Below, piece after piece: positions 1 through 11,900 of a stretch of 64,000 nt of DNA (its first letter is position 1; each line of letters begins with the position of its first letter). The DNA lies in contig JBANAY010000004.1 in assembly GCA_037952775.1 (NCBI GenBank), positions 13,702,001 through 13,766,000 on the forward strand, in the 5' to 3' direction. A model generated the notes under the pieces. That model had not been told where the DNA came from and made no database searches. It was given only the letters and a program-made list of their open reading frames with translations. The position numbers and the translations under genes were made by a program. The stretch is from Clonostachys chloroleuca. Taxonomy: Eukaryota; Ascomycota; Sordariomycetes; Hypocreales; Bionectriaceae.

Positions 1-2397
1 GCGGAGCTCGACCGCGACGGAATTCTTGCCAAGCTGGAAGAGCTAATGGATTACTGCGCCGCGGACGTTTCAATCACCCACCGAGTCTATCAAGTTGTCT
101 TCCCGAACTTCCTCGAGGTCTGTCCTCATCCGGTCAGCTTTGCTGCTCTACGTCATCTGTCATCAGTCATTCTTCCAACTAATAAGTCTTGGGATTCATA
201 CATTGCAAACGCCGAAGCCACATACCAAAGGCTAAACGAGGCGGTTCTGGAGAGGTTAATCGGGCTAACGGACAAAGCATTGGAGGTGAAGGAGGAACCG
301 GATGTCTGGCAAAACGACCCGTGGATGAAGCAGCTGGATTGGTCTGGCCAAGAAATCAAAATGGTAAAGGGGAAACGAAAGAACGACCCGCCCAGACCTG
401 CAGCAAGACAGAAGAAGCCGGGGATGCCAAAGTGGTACAAGGACTTGTTTGCCAAAAATGACGCCCCGATCAATATAACAGTCCGGACGAGGATTGCGCC
501 GCTACTGCTCAAGTTAGCGTGGGATGGTAATCCATTATTCTGGTCGGATAAGTACGGCTGGACCTTCAGAGTTCCTAAACTGGCGGCTGCCAAGTATGTC
601 GAAAAACAAATGATCCGATGCGAATTTGATGAAACCGAACTGGCCTTGCGGGACGACTGGAACCATATTTATTTCAAGCTTCCACATAAAGACGGTCCTT
701 CTGCAAGATGCGTAAATCCGATGGCAAAGGGATATCTCAATTACTTTGAAAATGGCACGTTATCATCGGAATACCCATACGCCAAGGAAGCTCTGGAGAT
801 GAATGCGTCCTGCTCCTACTGGATCAGTGCACGAGACCGCATCATGTCACAAATGGTAGTGTACGACGAAGACCTACCAGTTAAAAAATCAATTCCTGCC
901 AAACGGGGCCGCAAGAGCAAGAAGACTCTAGAGGCGGAAAAGCTGGGTCGAGGGTATATCTTGCCACAGGTTATCCCAATGGGCACGATCACGAGAAGAG
1001 CAGTCGAGAACACTTGGCTCACTGCAAGCAATGCGAAGAAGAACCGAGTTGGGTCAGAGCTAAAGGCAATGGTCAAGGCCCCTGCTGGATACTGCTTTGT
1101 CGGGGCCGATGTGGACTCTGAAGAGCTTTGGATTGCGAGCTTAGTGGGTGATGCGACCTTCAAGCTCCACGGAGGCAATGCAGTCGGTTTTATGACTCTG
1201 GAGGGAACAAAAGCGGCCGGAACAGATCTCCACTCGCGCACCGCATCGATCCTAGGTATCACTCGAAACGATGCCAAGGTGTTTAATTATGGGCGCATCT
1301 ACGGTGCCGGATTGAAGTTCGCCGCAACCCTCCTCAGACAGTTCAACCCGGGGCTCTCTGAGAAGGAAACGATGGAGACGGCGGCGAAGCTGTACGCAAC
1401 GACCAAAGGCACAAAGACCACACGAAAGGTCATCCATAAAAAACCTTTCTGGCGTGGTGGTACCGAGTCTTTTGTTTTCAACAAGCTCGAAGAGTTTGCC
1501 GAGCAGGAAACACCCAGAACGCCAGTGCTCGGCGCAGGTATCACCGAGGCGCTCATGGGCCGCTTTGTCAACAAGGGAGGCTACCTGACGTCTCGGATCA
1601 ACTGGGCAATCCAGTCCTCTGGCGTAGACTATCTTCATCTTCTCATTGTGGCTATGGATTATCTCATCCGCCGGTTTAATATCGATGCACGAGTATCCAT
1701 CACCGTCCATGATGAGATTCGCTACCTAGTCAAGGATGAAGACAAGTACCGTGCCAGCATGGCTCTTCAGGTGGCCAACGTCTGGACACGTGCCATGTTT
1801 GCGCAGCAGGTGGGCATTGACGACCTTCCCCAGTCGTGCGCCTACTTCTCCGCCGTCGATATCGATCATGTTCTCCGCAAAGAGGTGGACATGGAGTGCA
1901 TAACTCCAAGTCACGCCGATCCCATTGCCCCGGGGGAGAGTCTCGATATCGCTACTCTCCTAGACAAAGGAGATGAGGCAAGATTGGATCCAACCATTGT
2001 TCCTAGTGCGCTACATGCACCAAAACTCGACGGTATCGAGTATATTCCACGAGTCCCTGTAATGAAAGCGATCCAAGATGCCTCTGGCGAGAGCCCAGAC
2101 TTTATCAAAGCCCAGATCATCAATGATGAACAGGAGCTCAAGGACATGGTCAGGGACAAGCGCAAGCTAGAACTTGCATTAGCTCCCAAGAAACCAACGC
2201 CTGCCATGAGCAAGAGGTCTCTCCGGTCCGTGCTACCATACCGTGCGCATCCACACCTGGTTCCAATGGACGAGCCCATATCTGTATCAGAAGCCTTGCG
2301 CACAAAGCTGACCGGGAATGGATACGATCCCAAAGCTAAGTGGCAATGGCCTACACGAAGTTCACCCAAGGGGCCAAGAGCAAGCCCCAGAATTTAA
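1..2397 (+). CDS. mip1: Mitochondrial DNA polymerase gamma, 3' part (partial at window edge)
   Basis: Family-A DNA polymerase that replicates mitochondrial DNA. The reading frame is open from base 1, so the 5' part lies outside the window; the first ATG at 46 is internal. Seen: an ExoIII-type YCAADV motif near the start (Y-x3-D), then the pol domain with motif A (GADVDSEELWIASL, about codons 362-375), motif B with the finger helix (RNDAKVFNYGRIYGAG, about 420-435) and motif C (VHDEIRYLV, about 566-574). A basic C-terminal tail of about 160 residues follows motif C, as in fungal Mip1. No intron is needed. TAA at 2395-2397. The family assignment is firm; mitochondrial location is known for the family, since the targeting peptide is not in the window. 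Confidence 0.95.
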   Translation, partial: AELDRDGILAKLEELMDYCAADVSITHRVYQVVFPNFLEVCPHPVSFAALRHLSSVILPTNKSWDSYIANAEATYQRLNEAVLERLIGLTDKALEVKEEPDVWQNDPWMKQLDWSGQEIKMVKGKRKNDPPRPAARQKKPGMPKWYKDLFAKNDAPINITVRTRIAPLLLKLAWDGNPLFWSDKYGWTFRVPKLAAAKYVEKQMIRCEFDETELALRDDWNHIYFKLPHKDGPSARCVNPMAKGYLNYFENGTLSSEYPYAKEALEMNASCSYWISARDRIMSQMVVYDEDLPVKKSIPAKRGRKSKKTLEAEKLGRGYILPQVIPMGTITRRAVENTWLTASNAKKNRVGSELKAMVKAPAGYCFVGADVDSEELWIASLVGDATFKLHGGNAVGFMTLEGTKAAGTDLHSRTASILGITRNDAKVFNYGRIYGAGLKFAATLLRQFNPGLSEKETMETAAKLYATTKGTKTTRKVIHKKPFWRGGTESFVFNKLEEFAEQETPRTPVLGAGITEALMGRFVNKGGYLTSRINWAIQSSGVDYLHLLIVAMDYLIRRFNIDARVSITVHDEIRYLVKDEDKYRASMALQVANVWTRAMFAQQVGIDDLPQSCAYFSAVDIDHVLRKEVDMECITPSHADPIAPGESLDIATLLDKGDEARLDPTIVPSALHAPKLDGIEYIPRVPVMKAIQDASGESPDFIKAQIINDEQELKDMVRDKRKLELALAPKKPTPAMSKRSLRSVLPYRAHPHLVPMDEPISVSEALRTKLTGNGYDPKAKWQWPTRSSPKGPRASPRI

Positions 2398-3381
2398 GCC
2401 TTTGACAGGCAAAACAACATTTCCTTATTGTCTGTACATTATCGATCCTAATGTCTTTATTCTATGCGAAGCCCACGGAGGGTCCGGGGGCCATGTATCA
2501 CTATGTAGGTATGACCGAACGAACACCTTATGTCTATTGCATTGGCTGGCTGGTTGGTTCGGATATCTCGGGCTGTGTGGTGTTGGGGATGGAATCGACT
2601 CTTCCCGGCGTTTTTGGATCAAGTAACCATTCATATTCTGAACACACATACCACCGCGTGTACGCGTGTACACAATGTACAGGGAAATACGAGAAAATCC
2701 AATGTACGTATCTAGTTAATTGATAATCACTATCGACTGGGTTGTGAGAGGTGGTCAGCTAGTTTCCCCATCGTCCCGTGGAGCGTCGTTTCATCTGTGT
2801 TCCCCGTCAGGGATCGCCGTCACAACCTCGAGTAACCTCCCGCATCCATCTTCCGCATGAACAAAAGTCTCTCGCTATCTCTTCTCGCTATCTCTGGCGA
2901 GGGGGGAACGGGTTCACCGGCGCGGATTGCGCGGTGCCGGCCAGTACCGTGTAGATCCCCGCCTGGCTAACAAGAGTACGACTCTGCCGTCTCGACCCAT
3001 GAGGTCCGGCCGTAAGATACCACTCCTCGTATTCCAGATCGAGCCATCCCGGCCGTCACCCTGCTCCTGCCCACTGCTTTGATAAACAACGCCGCCTCTC
3101 CCGGAAGTGATGGATGGGGAAACTCCTTCTCGCTAATTCACAGCCACAAGCTTTCGTCATCTTAATACGAAGGCACATCGCCAGCCGGGTTATCAACCCC
3201 CCCGCCCACTCTCCCTCTCCGACTTGCCATGATCGCAGTCCAGCACCTCCGCAGACTCATTCCAGAATCCTAATGAAAGGTCCGCAAGCGCCACAGACGC
3301 CGTTCCCCCTTCAATATCAACCTGTCCATCCTCCTACACAAAGGGAGGATCCCCCACCAGCCAGCCTCTTCATCCTCCAGA
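2398..3381. other. Intergenic region, no gene seen
   Basis: Region between mip1 and the small ORF at 3382. The second half is pyrimidine-rich, with CT stretches at about 3190-3360 just before the next ATG, as in many fungal promoters. Short open frames here lack codon bias or motifs. Confidence 0.5.
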
Positions 3382-3735
3382 ATGGCCACCTACACCTACT
3401 ACGAGTGCCTACTCCACGAACCCGGGCAGGCCATCATCTTTGTGGACCACGGCGGGGGCGCAGTGGGTTCGGCGCTGCACGTGCACATGGACGGGGCCAG
3501 CCTGCACTACTCGGCGCCGCGGCGGGCGTGGGCGGCGGTCGAGGAGGCAGTCAGGGACAGGAGGGCGGTCGGGACGGTGCCCGCGGAGGGCGGGGATGAG
3601 CGCGTGCGGGAGGTGGCGGGCCGGCTGGCGCTGCCGAGGCGAGGAGGGGTGGAGGAGTGGCTTGGGGAGGTGAGGGGCAAGCTGGTTGAGGAGAATGTGT
3701 TGTCGGCTTGTGGTGAGGGGTATGGTAGTGTATGA
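3382..3735 (+). CDS. Small hypothetical protein (117 aa)
   Basis: Single-exon frame of 117 codons with a good start context (CAGAATGGCC), preceded by a CT-rich leader. The protein is Gly/Ala/Arg/Glu-rich. Its N-terminal half (YECLLHEP, VDHGGGAVGSALHVHMDG) looks like a beta-sheet domain; the C-terminal half looks helical and charged. No signal peptide or membrane segment. GC content is much higher than in the flanks, which supports coding but also opens frames by chance: a 161-aa frame on the same strand overlaps it. It loosely recalls small fungal proteins that begin with an aromatic-rich strand and carry a [YH]HV motif, but I cannot name the family. Function unknown. Confidence 0.55.
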   Translation: MATYTYYECLLHEPGQAIIFVDHGGGAVGSALHVHMDGASLHYSAPRRAWAAVEEAVRDRRAVGTVPAEGGDERVREVAGRLALPRRGGVEEWLGEVRGKLVEENVLSACGEGYGSV

Positions 3736-5502
3736 GGGATTGTGTTGTTGGTTATCATGGAGGAGAGATGGTGGGTTTGGTTGGGGTATTGGTGGTGGAA
3801 CGGGGATTACCAGAGAGACGGGGTTGATGGATGGCGGGGAATTCGGGGGAGGGCGTCTATAATGACAAATGTTTGTCTTTTTTTTCTTGTTTCTTGGAGG
3901 TTTGTTTTTATGCGGGTTTTTATCGTATGGGGGATTATTTGCCGTGTTTGAGTGAAGCCTTGGTTCGACAGCAGATAATGATCGTATTATATAAATGCTC
4001 GTTGCTTTGAGTGACTATATGGCCACCAGGCGGGGATATTCTTCCTGGCAAGCTCGGCCGAGGTCTTGGTATGACTCTGATTCTCCAAGGGAGCAAACTT
4101 GCGTCTCTTATTATCGATGCTCGGACTAAATGGTAAAGGCCCTCTAGGACGTCCCTCAGGGGCCAGCCCTCGTTTGGCCCGACCCTTTCTGAGATGCGGC
4201 CTTGATTATCGACGGAGAAGAAGAACGAAGCGCGATCAGGGAGAGGAAACCTCTGCTGCCCAGCCTGGCTCCTCCTCATACTTACCATGGCAACTCAACG
4301 GCTAGAAGTTTGGAAGCCGCCCTTAAAATCACCATAACTTGTCGGAGATCTGACCAACGGTGGAACAAAGTTGCAAGCACAGATCAACTGAATTGCATCA
4401 ATCGCTACAAGGCCTTCATTTCCGGAAACCGTTATGGGCTACTGGATCCTATGTGTGTTGCCAAATTCCCGGGCAAGATCTGTGAACCCAACAATAGCGC
4501 TCGGACTGACCTCAACTGGCACAGCATCATCTACCTCCAAGTTCATTCAGTTCTGAGTTTTGCTAGCAGCGCAGCCCGCCTCAGGCTCTTTAAGTCTCCC
4601 TGGTTCGAGCACACGATGTGTTTGGTTCTTCTACTTCGAGTGTCTGACAAAGCTGCAAAGGTAATCATGTTGAACGCAGCTGTGAGTGATGCGCAGAACG
4701 AGGCCCAGCCAGCCGTCACTGTCGATGTAGGTCCTACCTACCGTACCTAGGTAGCTACCCCAGCGACAATAGGTGCTTGCATTAGAGTTAGTTTGTACTA
4801 CTAGATACCTTAAACCAGTTGGCTTTCTTTCCAAGCTAGAGAGGGTCATGAGCTTGAAGGAGGGGCGGATCGCCTTGAATCGATGGTGGACCTGAATTCT
4901 TTTACCATGGCGCAACTGAAAGGAGCGGTGCTGAGGCGGAAACAATTCGTGTCGGGTGACTCTCTTACGCTCCTCCTCCTATTTTGCCAATTTGCAAGAG
5001 TAGGTGTAGTTGTCTTGCATATGCTTTAGATTCTCCTCTTCCAGGGCCGTGGTAGGTTTCACTAAGGCTTGTCAATTATGCACCCCATAATAACCGTCCT
5101 GCCTCATGCGCCACGCGATTGCACTCTGATACGTGAAGTAGGATAGGGGAGATGTTGATATAATCTAGAAATATGATTAACTTCCTATCGATTTGGAAAC
5201 AGTCGGTCTCAAGCTGCATCGAGGTAAAAAGATACTTAGGTAAGACGTCGAGTCCAGGGTAGCCTGTCCCACAGGAGGGGAACGTGCATTAGCACAAAGC
5301 TTGTGTGCGGCGGTTGGTGGCGGTTGGTGGGGGCGGGGTCCAGCCATGACGAAACATCGCAGACAAAGCACAGCCCAAGCTCCAGCAGCCGGTCATCCCA
5401 CCCGCCAGCTCCATCATTCCACCACACCTCCATCCTCTCCAGCTCTCCTCTCCCCTCTTTCTCTCATCACCATCACTGTCCACCGCCAAAGCATCGTTCG
5501 GA
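3736..5502. other. Intergenic region, probably non-coding
   Basis: 1.8 kb between the small ORF and the Ybp-like gene. A 182-codon frame at 4202-4750 (+) has no recognisable motif and unconvincing composition. A perfect 10-nt palindrome (TACCTAGGTA) occurs near 4744. The last 150 nt are CT-rich and are probably the promoter/leader of the next gene. Confidence 0.45.
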
Positions 5503-7420
5503 ATGGCCCCCACCCAAGAGGTCGTCCAGAGGCTCAAGGAGTCGCGGCCACCGGCCACCGACGCTTTCACGTACCTCACCATCATTGAGAAGTCACTGAC
5601 CCCAGACATTCTGCCTACCTTGGAAGAGATCCTCGATGATTCCGAGCTCACCAATGACATTGGCTGGGACTTGGTTGACATGCTGATTTCTGTCCCTGGC
5701 AGTGCTGGCTGTCTGGAGAGAGTTGCCCGCCTGGGCAATCCTCGGGAAGTCATTCTGAAGGTGCTGGAGGTGATGGACAAGACAGCCGCAGCCGCTATCA
5801 AGGAGAACGAGCAGGAGGAGGAGGGCAAAGAAGTTCAGCCTCATTCGGGAGTAAATGGCGCCGACAAGTTCATTGCCCTCGTGGGCATGCTGAAGATCCT
5901 CCATGGGCGTCTGCAAGTGAGATCGCCCTCTCGATTTCTCCACACCACACTGGATACCGTCCTTCGCGCATACGACCCGACGAGCCCTGAATCTACCGTC
6001 GCCGTAATTGATTTTGTTCGGTCGCTTTCTACGAGCAAGCGACCACCACTCCCCACCCGCCAGTCGAGCACCATGCTCGAAACTCCCTTCCAATCGACCG
6101 ACCCTTCGCAAACCGCACCTGATCCAGAGGCCGATGATTCAGATAAGATGAACCCCTCTGAGCCCAAGCTTATCAATCGCCTGCTGCAGTCTTTCATTAC
6201 ATGCATAATTGAGACATACGTGAATTCAAACAGCTTGGAATGGGCTTCGAGACTTTTGGAATACACCTACCCCGAAAAAGTGGTATTGAGTCGCAGATCC
6301 ATGACAAAGTCTTTCAACGAGGTGGCTGAGCTGAAAGCAATGGACGCCCTTGTCGGACAGCTGGCCGTATGTTCTCAAACGTGAAACGAGGTAGATGTGA
6401 TTTTGAAGATGACTAACACCGCCACAGTCAGTTGCCGACGATCTGGGTCTGTCCAAGCTCCCAGTTGAGGAGGTACATCAAATCTTCGTCTCTGAGCCCA
6501 GCCGAGAACCCTTGTCTGTCGACGATACGGACGCCGACCATCCAGAAAATGTCCAGTTGTCAACTGCGGGCCTAGTTTGCTTGGCCGCCTACTGGATGGT
6601 CACTACTGATGTCTTCGACGCGCAGCACGAGAATGTCAAGATGAACATCTTCCCCCATCACCAAGAACTTCTCCAAAATTTCATTGGAGATGACGCCCAG
6701 GTGGAGATCCAGGGCAACCCAGGCACTTTCGAGGCCCTTACTGTGATTGCGGTCTGGCTTGACGCACACCAGGGCATCTTCCCAACAGATGGAGAAAAGG
6801 ATGCTGCAAACATTAATGTGATGAAATATCACCACTTGGTAACTCTTATTTCCGTATTCCACCCCAACATCCGGGTGCGCAACACTGCTACGACACTGGC
6901 AGGCTCTGTCCTCCACTCCGATCCAGAAGAGAACAGCCGGTTGACAATCCTGGAAGATCTCATGGAAAACTGCATATTTTCTGCACTACAAGCGTGTGCC
7001 GTCACCTGGTTACGCGAAGAAATCATTGCGGCGCGAAAGCCAGAGGCACCGAAGAGCATCTTTGGCAGCAGCGAGTGCTTTGAGAAGCTCCAGTACACGG
7101 TCTTCCCAGACTTGACATCACTCAATAGTCTGGACAGCTCTGAGCTATGGTCCTTCTGGGCTCAGAACTCGGCTTTCCACTTCCAAGTGGCAAACTTTGC
7201 CCTGTTCTTGTTTAGTGGCAAAGACTTCCACGATGTCGCTCCGGCGGGCATGGCAGCTGCTGTGGAACACCGGTATGTGACCCCTCTAATCCAGGCCACC
7301 GAAGCTCTGTCGTCAGCGCTGGACAAGAAGGAGGTTGAAGACACAGAGGTGTCTGGCTTGGGAGCCAAGATGCAGTTGGAGATCCTCACGGACACTCTGA
7401 AGAGGATCCCACTCCAGTAA
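5503..7420 (+). CDS. Yap-binding/ALF4/glomulin family protein
   Basis: Two exons, 5503-6366 and 6428-7420, joined in phase 0 give 618 aa. The intron has a GTATGT donor, a CTAAC branch and a CAG acceptor. The all-helical protein resembles the fungal Ybp1/Ybp2 (ALF4/glomulin) family: an N-terminal VVQRLKESRPPATDAFTYLT segment, repeated Leu-rich helices, and a conserved C-terminal half with HHLVTLISVFHPN and AALEHRYV-like helices (here AAAVEHRYVTPLI). In yeasts, Ybp1 supports Yap1 activation by peroxide and Ybp2 links kinetochore proteins; glomulin binds cullin-RING ligases. Which role applies here cannot be read from the sequence. No membrane segment. Stop TAA at 7418. Confidence 0.85.
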
Positions 7421-8986
7421 CGGGTTAATTCCCTCCACTCCAGCCCTTACCCCCTCCCCTCCATTTTCTACTATTACTTCGGCTGGCCTCTACCTCACCT
7501 TGCGGGAAAAGAAGTGTGATTAGTGTTTTGTTTTGGTCAGGATGATGCGGCTGGGTTTTCAGTTGCGACGAGTTATGCCATAGGAAAGGTGCCATTTTGC
7601 TTGCGGGGTTTGGTCTTATAACACACGATGTACGGGTAATGTAAGCATCTAGGCGAGTGAAAGCAGGTCTTGAAGCACGCGAAATTTTACGTCAACTCTT
7701 CTCTAACGGTGATGATTGTTTTACCTAAAACTTGAGAGCTTGATTGCGTGGGGCTTGTGAGTTGGTCCTGATACCTTGGACTTGACTGTATCTTCATCCG
7801 GCGCGCGATAAGTCCGCTCGGTCGGCGTCTCGCAACTCTTAGAATGTGCGAATTACTCAGAATGAGGTATCGCGAATGTCTTCTCTTCGGACTTGCCCAG
7901 GGAAGCCGAAGCCCGTAGATTTGGAATGCGGGTGCATCGGAACAAGGCAAGAGGTCAGGCGACCAAGTCCCCCCAGCGCAAAGCTAGTCTTTCACAGCGA
8001 TGGGCCTGCTTTGCTCGCTCGACTGGGTCCCGGGCTTCCGTGAACCCTAAGGAATCGAAGCGTTTCTGGGGGGACCGCCCGGCCCGGTGGAAGCTTCGTT
8101 AGTGTGCTGAGTCACGGACGAGCGAGCAGCTTTGTAAGTTGGGCGCCAAGGACATTATGTGTGCAAGGTGTCTGAAGGTGAGCTTTGTCTGATTTCAAGC
8201 TAGGGAATGGAATATTCTGGCATCCCGTTGGCTTATCTATGAGAAAATGAAGGAGGAAAATGGTTCATGTGGTTGCAACTGTCGGTGTCGGCTCATCGGA
8301 GTCCATCTGTATGGTAGGTAGATCAGATGCAGGGGACAGGCAAGTGGGTGTCAGAATAACAGGGACTGCAAAGTCACCTCAATAGAGTTATTGCGGTAGT
8401 CAGTCATATTATAATGCTTCTTATTGTGTGATAGTAAATAGATGATATCGCCTAGTATTTGTTTTATAATTTATTATTGTTATTACCACTGATTATTATC
8501 TATCAATGCCGTGGCTTGCTTTAGAAAGTAAGGAGATTTGTCAGGGCAGGTGCTGGCAAGTGGTTGGGTGGACTTGCCTTGGCGCGGAGCCGGGAGTCCA
8601 GACTGGTGATGTCACTTATCGAATCGATGGGCGACACAAGACAGGCGCGACTCAGAGTCAGGTATTTCATAGTATAAAGCCCTTGCCCAATAATCCATGA
8701 TGCAACTAAAACACGTCGCCTTTGTTTCTTGTCAGTTTCACACCGAAAGATGACAACCTATGACTGGCTATTGACAGCTCCCTCGTAGCATGGGATTGAT
8801 GACATGCTCGGGAGCGCTGGTTCTTCCCTGTTCAACTACTTACACAATTGATTATTTACTGCCAGCCACCACATTCCGGCCATTTTCGACTTTTTCGACT
8901 TTTGGTGCAAGACGCTCCACGCTCCTCTGCCGCCCTATTGCCTACACATCTAGGCTAGTGTTTCACTGGGTCGATACATTACAAGC
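7421..8986. other. Intergenic region, upstream of sterol glucosyltransferase
   Basis: 1.57 kb with no convincing gene. Around 8400-8500 it is very AT-rich. A TATAAAG at 8673-8679, about 308 nt before the next ATG, may be a core promoter element. Short frames at 7846-8102 are unsupported. Confidence 0.45.
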
Positions 8987-11900
8987 ATGGGGCGATCCAA
9001 TGGTGACGATGTGTCGGTTTCAGATGCAGCTGAAAGTTTGCCTGCCGCTGTGATGGAGAGGAATGCGTCCGTTTTCTGGAGTGGTAACGACGTTGCCCGA
9101 ACAAGCTTCGAGCCACAGGCGGGACCGACTACAGTCCCTGATATTAAAGCACCTGGAAATCAACCAGCAGCTTCAAAGAATGGAAGCCCTACTGCTAGCC
9201 CCCCCAAAACCCGAGGCGAATCTGATGGTCCATCACAGCCGCAGCAGTTAATGACCGAGTTTTCAACGTTAGAACGGGCTGCAACTGCCGTTTCACCAAG
9301 ACGTGTGCCCGTTCGACCGTCACAGAGGAGATGGCAGACGGAGCTGGGGAGGACCAGTAGCGAGGCGGACCAAGCAGCTCGACCACTATCGCCGCCCAAA
9401 CGCTTCGGAAATTCATATTTGAGCACTGCTATATGGCAACGATGCGATGATGAGTATGCATCGAGCTCCTCTTCAGACGAAGATGAGGACGTAATACCGG
9501 CCCCGGGCAACTTAAGACGCACCCAAACCCAGATTGACAACGAGCTCAAGTCCCAGTTGCTCAAGTACCGTTCACATAGCAATGTGGAAGAAAAAAGAAA
9601 ATACGCCCTCCTTGATGATGATGCAGACACAGAGAACCGCTATCGTCGATTTATTGTTGGTAACAAAAATTATCAAAGCAAGGGCAAAGTGAAGAAGGAC
9701 GGACGACTGCGGATCAGTGTCAACGAGACGGCAGGTACAGGCTATATCGCCAAGGCTCTCGGGTCCATCGTCAACAAAATGCCGCCTACTGGAACGACGA
9801 AAAAGGAACGGCCTAGTAGCCACAGACTCTCCTCCGACTCAACCTTTGCCTCTGCAGACCTCTCTCCAAGGCCAAGGTTGAACATAGTCATTATGGTGAT
9901 CGGATCACGAGGAGATGTGCAGCCATTTTTGAAAATAGGGCGGATTTTGAAAGAAGACTATGGCCACAGGGTCCGCATTGCAACCCATCCCACTTTTCGA
10001 GAATATGTCCAAAGGGATTCGGGACTCGAGTTCTTCTCTGTTGGGGGAGATCCATCCGAACTCATGGCTTTCATGGTCAAGAATCCTGGTCTGATCCCGA
10101 CTCTTGAAACCGTCCGAGCTGGAGATATCGGAAAGAGAAGGGCTGCCATGGCAGAGATGTTTGACGGATTCTGGAGAGCCTGTATAAACGCGACCGACGA
10201 TGAAAAAGATTACCAAAATCTCAAGATGATGGGTGCCAAGGATCCGTTTGTTGCTGACGCCATCATTGCCAACCCGCCGAGTTTTGCTCACATCCATTGC
10301 GCTGAAGCTTTGGGAATTCCTGTCCATTTAATGTTTACCTTTCCTTACTCTCCTACTCAGGCATTCCCCCACCCGCTCGTTAGCATCAAACGATCTAACA
10401 TTGACCCGGGCTATACCAACTTCATCTCTTATCCACTGGTAGAGATGATGGTTTGGCAAGGTCTTGGGGATCTGGTGAACGACTTTCGTGTCAAAACACT
10501 AGCTTTGGATCCTGTATCAACTCTGTGGGCACCTGGAGAAACGTACAGATTGCATGTGCCATTTACCTACCTCTGGTCTCCAGGACTCATCCCTAAACCA
10601 GCGGACTGGGGGGATCATATCAACATTTCGGGGTTTGTATATTTGGACCTGGCTTCATCATTCACTCCGCCACCGGACCTCGAAGAGTTCTTGAACTCAG
10701 GGGAAACACCAATCTATATTGGGTTCGGTTCGATCGTTGTGGATGATGCTGAACGGTTCACTGAACTCATTTTCGAGGCTGTCGAGAAAGCCGGGGTGCG
10801 GGCACTTGTCTCGCGAGGATGGGGAGGCCTAGGAAGCGCTCGAGTTCCTAAGAATATATTCATGTTGGACAACACACCTCACGACTGGTTGTTTCCAAAG
10901 GTGAAGGCGTGCGTTATTCACGGAGGGGCAGGAACAACTGCGATAGCTCTCAAATGCGGCCTTCCGACCATGGTTGTACCATTCTTTGGAGATCAAATCT
11001 TCTGGGGATCGATGGTGGCCAGGTCTGGAGTAGGTCCGCAGCCCATCCCCTATAGGCACCTCACTGCAGAGAACTTGTCTCAGGGCATAAGATATTTGCA
11101 GACCAATGAAGCGAGAGAAGCAGCCCGTGAAATTGCCAACGGCATTGAAAGAGAAGGTGACGGGGCAAAGAATGCAGTACGGGCATTCCACAATCGCCTG
11201 AATTTGCAAGGGCGAAATACGATGCGATGCTCGGTACTCAAGGACCGAATTGCCGTCTGGCAGCTGAAGAATACGCCAATCAAACTATCACCCCTGGCTG
11301 CAGATATTTTGGTTGATGCAGGGCACCTTAGCTGGAAGAAGTTACGGCTTGTACGGCACGTTGAATGGAATGATTTTGAAGGACCGGGAGAACCTGTCAC
11401 CGGTGTCGCTGGCTCACTGGTTGGTTCAGCTCGGAATGCGTTCAGAGGTGTAGCAGGTGTCCCTTTTCACCTTGCACGGAGAACGAAGAGGAGAAAGAAG
11501 ATGAGAGAAGAGAGAAGAGCAAATCCGAAGTCTAAGGGCAACCTTCCAGATTTAAGCCGGACGGAGGATCTTGCCATCGGAAATGTTGAAGATTCGTCGC
11601 GAGGTGTTGCAAGTGTAGACCTTCTTCGGGCGGAAGAGTTTGCTCAGACGCCTGCTACCGAGCTTCATGCTGCCTATTTTGGAGATGTCAGAGAAGGAGT
11701 CGGCATCACGGCTTCAGCTATCGCGAGGGCACCAGTGGATCTCTCGGTTGCATTGGCTCAAGGCTTCCATAATGCGCCCCGGCTCTATGGGGACGACACC
11801 GTCCGCAAACCGGTTCGTATCACAGGAATTCGGTCGGGTCTACGTGCTGCAAAGAAAGAATTTCTGTACGGGATATACGATGGCTTTACCGGCGTGATTC

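Noticed and set aside
4590..4625. tRNA-like GGTTCGAGC sequence
   Set aside because: No acceptor stem, anticodon arm or B-box spacing that forms a cloverleaf.
4202..4750. 182-codon plus-strand frame
   Set aside because: No motif, no splice signals, unlikely composition; probably chance.
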